Of a DNA stretch of 64,000 nucleotides, positions 45,321-55,131 are shown piece after piece. This DNA is from Zea mays (Eukaryota > Streptophyta > Magnoliopsida > Poales > Poaceae): assembly GCF_902167145.1 (NCBI RefSeq), contig NC_050105.1, forward strand, positions 120,855,898 through 120,919,897, written 5' to 3'. Every line of letters starts with the position of its first letter. The stretch's first letter is position 1. Under the pieces are notes generated by a model. It made no database searches and was not told the DNA's origin. It was given only the letters and a program-made list of their open reading frames with translations. The translations under genes were made by a program, and so were the position numbers.

Positions 45321-45905
45321 TTATTCCTGCTTTCCATTACTCTTGGCGGCCTCATCGTCAGGTGTGGGAGTCCAGACATCAACCAACCTCAAAGAAGGAG
45401 GGGGCTCAAAAAGGTCTAACTCCCCACCTAGCGCGCGTCCCGCAACGTGAGATGGTCCGGCTTCTGCCTCAGCAGGGTGTGCAGGCACACTAGGGTGTAA
45501 TTGTGAGTATAGCACATGGACTTCCTCATGCAACGTATTGCAGTAGACCTGCAGGTTATCGACAGTTGAGCTAAGTTCTTTAATTCGGGCCTGAGCCCTT
45601 GCTTCCTTAGCACACATTAGCAAACGAGACTGTACGGCCCAGTCAAGTGCTAAGTCTCGATCAGCGAGCTGATCCTGCAGGTGACGGATGTCCCTTCTTA
45701 GTTCATTGATTCTATCTCCGTCGGCGACCCAAGCATCGGTCCTATGTTGCAGTGCTGCTTGAAGTCTACTCACTCGGGCTTCAAGATCTCCGATGGGGTC
45801 ATTACTTCCACTGCTGCTGCTTTCATGTCGGGGAGCCAGTTGATGCCGAGGCACTCCAATTGGTCCCGTTGACTTACGTGCCGTTAGCCTTGTGCGTGGC
45901 GGCAT
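45321..45905 (-). CDS. First ORF of element C: coiled-coil protein with histone H3-like N-terminus, intact
   Basis: ATG at 45905, between PBS and gag, opens 194 codons ending TAA/TGA-free until 45321. Residues 2-24 (MPPRTRLTARKSTG, then PIG, V, PRHQLA) align with the histone H3 tail [21 protein letters not shown] with one extra residue. Residues 40-80 and 100-130 are coiled coils (DLEARVSRLQAALQHR, INELRRDIRHLQDQLADRD). The C-terminus is Pro/Glu/Asp-rich. There is no enzymatic motif. Such ORFs before gag occur in Tekay-type elements. B has one in the same place with a similar first dozen residues. Its function is unknown. Binding of, or modification by, H3K9 machinery is only inference. Confidence 0.8.
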   Translation of the reverse strand: MPPRTRLTARKSTGPIGVPRHQLAPRHESSSSGSNDPIGDLEARVSRLQAALQHRTDAWVADGDRINELRRDIRHLQDQLADRDLALDWAVQSRLLMCAKEARAQARIKELSSTVDNLQVYCNTLHEEVHVLYSQLHPSVPAHPAEAEAGPSHVAGRALGGELDLFEPPPSLRLVDVWTPTPDDEAAKSNGKQE

Positions 45906-46120
45906 CTTTCTAAAGGGAAAATGTTATTAGTATAATTCTTAGCATGATGCATGTGTAAGTACAGAATCAACCTTAGTCGATTCAACCTTCTATACATTGC
46001 ACTCTTTCTATCTGGTCTTTAAGATAGACTCTTCAGAATACTTAGGTAAGAAGAGAAAAGAGTTTTTAGGTAAGACTTTTGAAAATCCTTTTGAAGATGC
46101 CTCATAATATCTGCAAAGAA

Positions 46121-46139
46121 GGGCTACGCTCCGATACCA
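46121..46139 (-). other. Primer-binding site of element C
   Basis: The minus strand reads tggtatcggagcgtagccc three bases after the LTR end. It matches the initiator tRNA-Met type (tggtatcagagc) with one difference. Bases 45906-46120 are leader without a gene. Confidence 0.85.
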
Positions 46140-46141
46140 GC

Positions 46142-49100
46142 TGTGACGGAACCTCTCAAGTAATTAGGCCCACCTACAGTTGTCCTTGTCCAACAGACAT
46201 CAGACACCCTGTAGATGTTCCTAAGTCACTTGACAAGTTCGGTATCTTTCCTTACCTTACCAGGAACGTCTCACCCATCTTGCAGACATTACAGAACATC
46301 GGAGATAAAGAAATGCGGAAGCGATTACATAAATTACATTTATTTCAAAAGCAAGCTTAAGTTATTTTGTTACAGACCAGAACTAAAAAGGCGAGTGCTG
46401 AGTAGTAATATTATACAAACCAAGAGAGGCACAGACTCCTCCCGATAAGCTAAAAGCAAAAGATCCTATGTGGAGGACCGAGTCCTCCCGCACTTCAGTC
46501 TTGTTTTTCTTCTTTGGGAACCACCTTGGCACAGAAGCAGCAGAAATCTGCTACTTCCTCACCTAAAAACAACGAAGGGATAAACCCTGAGTATGGAATT
46601 ACTCAGCAAGTCTTACCCGACTAAAGAAAAGACTCTCAAGGGTATGCTGGTTATATGGGAGTCAAGGTAAGGCTTTTCAATAATCAAAGACTTTGTTTTG
46701 CAGAAATGCTTACTAAAGTGGATCCAATTTTATTTATCAAGTTAGGTAAAATTACCTGCACTAGAGTTCTTTCTACCCTAGTTCAATCACTGGTCCTGCA
46801 CTAGCCAATTTCTTAACAAAAGCCCATCGTCTTTAGTGGAATGCTACGTGTAAGTCAGTGGCCAAGTCTCCATAACCGCGGAGGTACGGCGATCCGAATC
46901 GATTATACTCAGCTGAGGATCTCCAATCACACGACATATGTAGCACTTAACCCTTGCATATGTTAACCCGCCACCGGGGTTCTTAAGACCAGATCAGGTT
47001 CACGCAAACCGAGAGCACAGATACACCACCGTCCAGCCTCTTGCTACGGAGGGTACACGCTACTCCTGCCACCGCTCCACGCCCATTTCGTGTTATCTTA
47101 TTCTGGCCTTAGTCTGCCCGAGGCAAGGCTTACCCATGACGAGGCATGTGACCAGTTAAAGGGTCCCCGGTCAGCAGGCCTACATCGACACGGTCCTTAA
47201 TCGACTCAGACGGAGACACTACACCGAGACTCCTTTCTCGTGCAAGTCACCCGCCCGGTCTCAGCTTAATCATTTCAAACCCAAAGTTTGGTACCTGGCA
47301 GAGGTACATCTTTTCCGATGTTGAACCCATCACGGCCAAGATGGATCCACCATCAAGTTTTATTTTCGAAAACATCCCGCCCACTTTTGCCACAACATCT
47401 TTTGTAAAAACAAAACCTTTTGTTTTTCTAAAGCAAGGCTAAGCATCAAAAATCTTTTGTAAAACAGGTGATCAAGGAAGGTAATCAAATTCAAGGAAAG
47501 TAATGCAGGAATTGTTTTATCAATCAACTCCTATCACCTAATGCAGCAATCAAGTGAGAAAGATTTATAAAAACATCAAGGAAGGTGGCAAATGCACCGG
47601 GGCTTGCCTTCGTTTACAGGTGATTCGGGTTCGGATCCACAGATATCGAAGTAGAGACAGTTGCCTGCTTGCGAATCCGAAGGTGGTGGTGTCTTGTCTT
47701 CGGTGGCTTCTATCTCTTCTTCACGTTCTAATCATAACCATACATAGGTATAAGAATGGATGCCATGGGATGCTCATGAGGATGCAAAGATAATATAAAC
47801 TTATTATTTAGGTCTTGAGTACAACTTTCCTTGACGGAACTCCGAGAACTTAGGGTTTCCGGAGTCGGTAAAGGAGTTCATAGGGCAGGGGGAGTGGTTT
47901 TGGGTTTTGGGAAGCAAACAAGGTCCAAATCAACTCAAACCCTACTCAAGGCTTCTAAATATTGTTTTAAGTTCCCATAAAAAGTTTGGGCATTTTTGGA
48001 CTTACCAATTATTTTCTAAAAATCCATAACTAATACTCTTAACTACTTTAAATACCCTAAAATTTCTTATTTTCACTAAAAATCATAAAACTTTTTTTAC
48101 TAAATTCTAGGGAAAATAACAAGCCTAGGAAAATTAGTTTCACAATTTTAGCATTTTCCTACATTTTTCTACATATTTCTAAAGTTCTGCTAAAAAGGAA
48201 AAGGAAAAGACTGGAACAGTGACGGGCTGGTTTCAGTCCAGTCGGCCCATCAGCACAGCGAACAGGGGGCGCCCACGCGCGCCCGCGTGCGCGCTGGCGA
48301 TCTTACGGAAAGGCCCTTATGGTTTTTGATTAACCCAAGGGAGTCCAAACACTATTGAATCCAGTCGCTGACACTTTGTAAAAATGTCCCTAGACTTTCT
48401 TTTCTTCCCCAACCCGCTCCCTGACCACGGCGCGCACACAGATTGTCACCGACGTGGTTCGTACCGGCCATGGCCGGCGACGGCGGCTACGGCCAACTGC
48501 CGGGGAGGCATTACTGACCTACGAGAGCCTTGGAACATACATCAATTGGACCTGAACACCCCGAGAACGACCGGTCCATGAGCACGGCGGAAACCGCGAC
48601 GTCGATCTTATGTTCTCAATTATCCAGGCCCGAATTGGTCAAGCGGATGCTACGGTGAGCTTTACGTGCCTATATAGATGCTAGAACAATACTTGAGAGG
48701 CGCGGAACTTTACCAGAGTGGTCTGGCCACAGTGGGGTGGGTTTCACGGCGGCGGAAAATGATTTGGGGGAAACTCCGAATTCGCGGACCTCAGCGAACG
48801 ATCGGGGCTAATTCGAGGTGGCTGGTTAGCTTAGGACTTTACGGAACTGGTGGGGGGCTCAATTTATAGGGAGCGACAGCGGCGGCGATCAATTCGAGCA
48901 GGTTGTGCTGGCGGCCGGAGGGGAGGAAGAACCTTGGCGCGCGGTTACGTGTCCTTTGGCGTGGCAGTAACTCCGGTGATCACCGGACATGCACCGCATG
49001 ATTCACCGTGACGAGAGCCAGCGCTAAGGCACGTGGTGCGCGACGGTGACAGCGCGACGGCGGTGAGGGTTATCCGAGCGACCGACGGCTGGGGGGGGGG

Positions 49101-50182
49101 GAAGTACGGCATGCTTAGCCGTGACCGAGCTCGAGTGGACCAGACGCTGAGATATTTACTGGTTTGTGCTTATCCATGGCCACGGCGCATGAATCGCAGC
49201 AAGAGATCGATCAACGGCGACGGGCCACCGGCGGCGAGATCTTTTGGCGCTGGCGGTCTGATCTTCAACAGAGCACTGTACCATCAGAATTTCTATTCTG
49301 TGCACCTGACAGTCAAGATTTAGGGCAGGTTTTCTCCAAATGTTTCATGGCAACTCACCCAAAGCTCTGCATCAAAGTTGTAGTGCTACATACCAGCTAC
49401 AATTCGACTATAGAGATTGAACTCATTTGGGCACTGGATCAAGGTTTAATTCACACTCAAAGTCGACCCTGTTACACTGAAAAGCTGAATTTCAGAATGA
49501 AACTAGCCTGACAGTCAAACTTTGAGCATAATTATCTCCAATATTTTCTCCACAACATGGCTTGCACTCTTAAGCAAAGTTGTTCTCCTATGATTGGGCT
49601 ACAAACTTGTTGTGGTCACTTTGGGCAAAATCCCTATATTTTAAAAGATACAGGGCTCCAAAGTTGAACCAACTAAACTGAATTTCAGACTTAGGTTCTA
49701 TAGTGCTTAAGAGGTGACTTTTGCAAATAAGCCCAAAACTTAGGGTTTAACTTGCAAATTCACATATTTGTGAACCAAATGACTTTATATGTTTAAACAT
49801 ATTAGTTTTTACACTTTAGTCCAAAGGTTCATCACTTTTGCACATAAGTCCCTAGGATTTGGTTTTAGGGTTTTCCAGGGTTCCAATTTGGGTTTTTAGT
49901 ATCCCAGGGGTATAAAGGTGATTCAAGTTTATTCTTAGGGTCATTTTATGACTTTTACCCTAAAGCTTTTAGGTTTTCTCAACTTGGTTAAGTTTTACCC
50001 CTTTAATCCCTGTTTAGGGTTAAGTTCCCTATCCAGGGTCCTTTTTGCAAAACACTTAAACAATACAACTTGTTTGAAATTTTTGCCTAGTGAATGCACT
50101 CTAGGTGTGTCAAACATATGCAATGCTAATGCTTATGATGCCATGCTCAAGTTTTAGTTATAGTAACACCAGGGGTGTTACA
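46142..50182 (-). repeat. 5' LTR of element C (4041 bp)
   Basis: It is the partner of 27270-31021 and carries an extra segment, 48390-48672 (starting agactttcttttcttcc, ending gtgcctata). The outer-end hairpin is at 50163-50170 and 50174-50181. Both copies otherwise match closely by eye. There is no gene. Confidence 0.93.
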
Positions 50183-50187
50183 AAGTG

Positions 50188-51944
50188 TCTCGTTGCGTGC
50201 TCGGTCGCGCGACGAGTCGTTAATTTCTTAATTCGTTTTAGAGTGCTATGCCGCGCGTCTCGCCGCGCGACAATCCTTTTTATTTATCTTCATCTGCTTA
50301 TAATGATTAGACATGAAACATGACTTTACTTTACGCTAAACATAGTGTCTACATTAATTTCCTTCTATTAAGCGAGTGGTTAATTTATAATCATGTAACG
50401 TGACCGTTTCTCGACTGTCTTGTTCTCTTTCTTTCTTAACTGTAACTGCGAGCCCGTGTGGAACGTTTGTTTACTTACTGCATTCTATTGTATGGTGTAC
50501 TGTTCTTTTGTATTAAATATGTGGATGTATGTGTGTTTGCGCCCGCATAGAGAATGATCCGGTCGGAGAACCCGAAGAACTCGCAGGAGAAGCCCCTGAG
50601 CAGCAGTCGGTTGGTGGAGGCAAGTGTCCCTTGACCTATCTCTGTCCTATTCATTCTTTAATTCACCTCCCGCTTTACACATTTATGCCTAAGGATTGAC
50701 TAGCTTTTGTTATCCATGTCCTTGTTCACCTATTTGGGTTGGATTATTATTGTTTAGCTTTATGCTATTGCTCAACCTCTAATCAATGAACATGATGAGA
50801 TTATCTATGATACGCTGTTTTCCCTTCTCTTATTATGATGTTGTACTTGTGGTCTTCAAGGGGGCTCGAGCGGTTTCTCGAGTGCCTCTCTGTAAGGACC
50901 TGTTCTATGGATGACCGCCCGGGAAAACAGTGCAACCATGAGGGTGGAATGGGATGCCCTTAGCTGAATAATTAGAGGATCCGGGGTGTAGTTCACTTAG
51001 CCGTCGTGCCGTCAATGGGGCTCGGTGTATGCGGCTCGCTCTGCCAAGTTTGGGTTCGCCCCTTGGGGAGGAGTGCAGTGCATTTAGGAAACCTAACGGG
51101 TGGCTACAACCCCGGGGAATCTTTGTAAAGGCTACGTAGTGATGCCCTGCTAGGCCACCTAGGTAGTGGTCAATGGGGAGTAGCTCTCTCCGGGCAGAAT
51201 GGGAATCACGGCTTGTGGGTAAAGTGCACAACCTCTGTAGAGTGTTTGAAAACTGATATATCAGCCGTGCTCGCGGTTATGAGCGGCCAAGGGAGCTCCA
51301 GTGATTAGTGGTACTTGATCAGAGACATTTTGGTACAGGTGGCTATGAGATCGATGGTTTTGGTTATGACTATGGTGCTGGTAAGTGGTATTCTTTCCGT
51401 TTGGAAAGGGTACATCGGGCTAATAACTTGGGTTAATGCTAAAACCTGCCTTTCTATTAGTAAGTAATAATCTGACCAACTAAAAGCAAATGCTTGACTT
51501 ATCCCCACATAAAGCTAGTCCACTACAGCCAAACAGGATACTTGCTGAGTATGTTGATGTGTACTCACCCTTGCTCTACACACCAAACCCCCATCCCCAG
51601 GTTGTCAGCATTGCAACCACTGCTCAGGAGATGATGAAGCCGTGGAAGGAGACTTTCAGGAGTTCCAAGACTACGACGAGTTCTAGGCGTGGGTTAGCGG
51701 CAACCCCCAGTCGGCTGCCTGTGAAGGCCGCGGTTACCTACGTTTCGTTTTCGCACTTTGATTTATTGTAAGGACTATATGGATGTCTCAGACGTATGAT
51801 GTAATCGACTATTATTTCCCTTTTAATACTATTTTGAGCACTGTGTGATGATGTCCATGTTATGTAACTGCTGTGTACGTGAATAACTGATCCTGACACG
51901 TACATGGTTCGCATTCGGTTTACCTTCTAAAACCGGGTGTGACA
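50188..51944 (+). repeat. 5' LTR of element B, second part
   Basis: It continues B's LTR after element C, starting tctcgttgcgtgctcgg and ending aaccgggtgtgaca. It matches 56556-58308 of the 3' LTR. It includes atatcagccgtgctcgcggttatgag-type sequence shared with D's LTR, showing B and D are related families. Confidence 0.93.
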
Positions 51945-51948
51945 TAAG

Positions 51949-51960
51949 TGGTATCAAAGC
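51949..51960 (+). other. Primer-binding site of element B
   Basis: tggtatcaaagc lies four bases after the LTR end, of the initiator tRNA-Met type. The leader 51961-52204 has no gene. It ends with ttttgtag just before the first ORF, which resembles a splice acceptor. Confidence 0.85.
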
Positions 51961-52204
51961 CGTGCTGACTGTAGGACCGCTAACTTAGAGTAGAATGGTC
52001 GTTCTAAGGACTATAGACCTCTGTCCCTGCCTTGACTTTGATATCTCTTCAAAAGTTGGTCATACCGACCAAACCTATGTTCTACTATATAATATACCTT
52101 GCTGAAAATTGTGTTTTATTCTAATCCTTCATTTACTTATGGTTTATTACTTACTGGTCATATTAATTCTGTTCTCACCCTTTTGCTTGCGATGTCTTTT
52201 GTAG

Positions 52205-53218
52205 ATGGCTCGACTTAGACACACTGCACGAAAGTCTGTCATCCCCTTCTTACCCTCCTGTCTTGCTGAGCGTCCGCTTCGCCGTCCCGTGGCCGGATAG
52301 TCCAGCCACTTGGAGAGACTGCACCACCGCCTGCATGAGGAGCAGGAACGTCGACGACAGGAGCAGCAGGTCTCTTCTTTCTCGTTCCAACAGGAGATAG
52401 AGTCTGTGAGGAGCTGCTCCCCTGTGCTTCCCCTGGAGGCGCCCCCTGCACCACCACTGGGCACCCCAGCTTCTGGAGTAGCTGCTGGAGGAGACCCAGA
52501 CGACGGAGGTGGCGACGACAGCTCGAGCCACGACACCGACTTCTCTGCTGACCAGGAGCCGGAAGGATGGGTTGCTCGACCTATCACTCGCGATGCTGCT
52601 CGCGGGTGTCACTTCCACGATGCGCTCGATACCCTGCTATGTCGGGCACTTAACCGGCGTACTTGGTCCATCGAGTATCGCTGTGTGGTCTACCAGCATA
52701 GTCGCGGGGTCTACCCGGACCGCTGGGAGGCGACCTGCTTGGTGCGCCGCCCGGAGAACAGTCTCCAGGGTGCGGAGGCCTGCTCAGAGCACTATTCTAT
52801 CTCTGAACGGGACTCAGCTGAGGCAGCCATGCAAGATGCTGCACGGCGTGCGCTTTCGCACTACTGCTCGGTTCTCGATAGGGTAGCTGACGGTCTTGAC
52901 CTGAAGTATTACCCCCGCCGTCCATCTGGCAGCACAGGAGGCGTGATTGTCTCACCTGTCGGTGAGGACAATCCTAGGTTGAGCAGCACAGTCAACCTAG
53001 CCGCCATGCTAAACATGGAGCTGGACCATGCATTAGACGAGCTGAGTAGGGCTCGTGCTGAGGTCGCCCTGCTGCGGGCTGAGCGCGCGGAACGTCGTCA
53101 CCTGGATGATGGTTCCCCCGCTCCCGTCGGGACTCAGCACCCGTACCGCTCACCTCGGCGTGGACGCCAGCCTTATGGCAACCCCGACTACAAGACCAAG
53201 ATAAATCTAGAACCATAG
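52205..53218 (+). pseudogene. First ORF of element B: H3-like N-terminus and dsRNA-binding-like fold, one stop
   Basis: ATG at 52205 opens 338 codons, broken by TAG at 52298-52300 (codon 32). The start MARLRHTARKSVIPF matches histone H3 [10 protein letters not shown] in register, with Lys at position 9 once Met is removed. Residues 36-60 form a charged helix. About 95-120 is Asp/Gly/Ser-rich. Residues 156-222 (EYRCVVYQ, RWEATCLVRRP, ISERDSAEAAMQDAARRALSHY) have the strand-strand-strand-helix pattern and Ala-rich final helix of a dsRNA-binding domain. Residues 280-310 are a coiled coil (LDELSRARAEVALLRAERAE). It lies between PBS and gag. Its function is unknown. Confidence 0.72.
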
Positions 53219-53624
53219 ATTGTTAGAGTTGGATCTTGTAATTAATACAAAATATATATACGTAGAAGCTTCAGTCTTAGCGTTAGTCTCGGTCTTAGTT
53301 AGTCTTAGTTAGGCAGGGTAGTTTGCTATATCCTGTGCATTTATGTTTGTCATGATGAACTGTGTTTGGTTTAGATCTTTGTAATAACTGTCACCAGAGT
53401 GTGGGTATCCCCTGCATTTTGGTTTACCTATTATGTTAATGGAGTTAGTTAGCTAGTTGGGAAACCTTTTATTCCACTTTCCTCTTTATCTGAGAAACTG
53501 TGTTGGTCTGTGTTGGAGATCAGTGAAGATGCTCATCTGTTCAGTGCTGTTGAAGAATTCTATACTCTTTTCTTATGCTGCAAGATTTGCCAGATCAGTT
53601 CTGATGTGTGGTTGCATTCTGCGG

Positions 53625-54620
53625 ATGTCAGAGAACAGGCGCAGAGGAGGAAGGCATGCTCAGCAGGAGCGAACCGCTCAACAGGAGGAGGTGCCCTAGC
53701 AACAGCATCTGCCGCCCCCGCCCCCGATGTCGATCGAGCAGATGTTTCTGATGCAGACTCAGGCAGTTCAAGCCATCGGTCAGACTCTGGCCGCCATTCA
53801 GCAGCAGCAGCAGCAGGCACCACCTCAGCCTCAGATGCCTCAGAAGCCTAGAGACAAGCGTGCTGAATTCATGAGAGGTCATCCACCAACGTTTGCTCAC
53901 TCTTCTGACCCCATGGATGCTGAAGACTGGCTGCACACTTTGGAGCGGGAGTTGCACACCGCTCAGTGTGATGATAGGGAGAAAGTCTTGTATGGTCCCC
54001 GTCTGTTGAGAGGAGCAGCTCAGTCATGGTGGGAGTCCTACCTCGCCACCCATGCCCACCCCGACGCCATCACCTGGGAAGAGTTCAGAGGAAGCTTTCG
54101 TCAGTACCATGTTCCGGCAGGTCTGATGACAGTGAAGAAGGAGGAGTTCCTGGCCCTCAAGCAAGGGCCATTGTCTGTCAGTGAGTACCGGGACAGGTTT
54201 CTGCAGTTGTCTCGCTATACTCCTGAAGATGTCAACACCGACGCCAAGCGGCAGTACCGTTTCCTGAGAGGCTTGGTTGACCCTCTGCAGTACCAACTGA
54301 TGAACCATACCTTCTCGACATTCCAGCACCTGATTGACAGAGCAATCATGACAGAGAGGAAGCATAAGGAGATGGAGGATCGTAAGCGTAAGATCAGTGG
54401 ACCCTAGCCTGGAAGCAGCAATCGTCCTCGTTTCTCAGGCAATCAACCTCAGCAGTTCAGGCAGAACCAACGTCCACCTCAGCAGCATCAGTAGTTCCAA
54501 AGGCAGTATCCTCAGCACCAGTACCAGAACCGTCAGATCAATCAGTCAGGAGGTCAGTTTCAGAGGCAGAATCAGCAAGCACCTCGTCTTCCTGCCCCAG
54601 CAAACCAGCAGAACAGTCAG
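53625..54620 (+). pseudogene. gag: Gag of element B with TAG stops, truncated by deletion
   Basis: ATG at 53625 (MSENRRRGGRHAQQERTAQQ) continues in frame to the Gag core: PMDAEDWLHTLERELHTAQ, AAQSWWESYLATHAHPDAITW, EFRGSFRQYHVPAG and YRDRFLQLSRYTPEDVN. The Gln/Asn-rich tail follows (QFRQNQRPPQQHQ). TAG codons at 53697, 54405 and 54492 interrupt it. At about 54621-54629, before the zinc knuckle, gag jumps to integrase sequence in another frame. The stretch 53219-53624 between the two ORFs is non-coding. Confidence 0.85.
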
Positions 54621-54621
54621 G

Positions 54622-55095
54622 CAGCGAAGCTATGCAGACACAAGAAGAAGAGAGCTGAGTTTTGAAGTCGGAGACTTTGTCTATCTGAAAGTGTCACCGA
54701 TTAGAGGAGTCAGAAGGTTCGGAGTCAAAGGCAAGCTAGCACCCCGCTACATTGGTCCGTACCAAATTCTCTCAAGGCGTGGAGAAGTGGCCTATCAGCT
54801 CAGTCTGCCAGAGAATTTGTCTGCTGTGCATGATGTCTTTCATGTGTCTCAGTTGAAGAAGTGCTTGCGTGTGCCAGAAGAGCAGTTGCCAGTGGAAGGT
54901 CTTGAAGTCCAGGAGGACTTGACCTATGTTGAGAAGCCAGTGCAAATCCTTGAGGTTGCAGCCAGAGTCACTCGAAGGAAGACCATCAGAATGTGCAAAG
55001 TCAAATGGAATCACCACTCCGAAGAAGAGGCAACCTGGGAGCGTGAAGATGATCTGATAGCTAAATACCCTGAGCTCTTTGCTAACCAACCCTGA
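54622..55095 (+). pseudogene. pol: Integrase C-terminus and chromodomain of element B
   Basis: The frame enters after the deletion with SYADTRRRELSFEVGDFVYL. It continues through GVKGKLAPRYIGPYQIL (GPY/F module), HDVFHVSQLKKCLRVP and the chromodomain EKPVQILEVAARVTRRKTIR, KWNHHSEEEATWERED, to TGA at 55093. Zinc knuckle, protease, RT, RNase H and the integrase core are missing. The end closely parallels C's, supporting a shared lineage. Confidence 0.9.
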
Positions 55096-55116
55096 ATCTC
55101 GAGGGCGAGATTCTTT

Positions 55117-55131
55117 TAAGGGGGATAGGTT
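55117..55131 (+). other. Polypurine tract of element B
   Basis: taagggggatagg directly precedes the 3' LTR start tgtaacgcc. It is preceded by ctcgagggcgagattct, a motif also found before D's polypurine tract as ctcgggggcgagattct. Confidence 0.85.

Larger units (their letters stand above)
27270..50182 (-). mobile_element. Element C: chromovirus (Tekay/Del type) with nearly complete coding region
   Basis: The TSD aagtg lies at 27265-27269 and 50183-50187. LTRs are 27270-31021 (3' on minus, 3752 bp) and 46142-50182 (5', 4041 bp). Minus-strand order is PBS, first ORF (45905-45321), gag, protease, RT, RNase H, integrase and chromodomain. Element D interrupts the integrase zinc finger. Defects seen are one frameshift in gag, two stops before the integrase, and D. 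Without them it would be a full autonomous element. LTR similarity suggests recent insertion. Confidence 0.94.
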
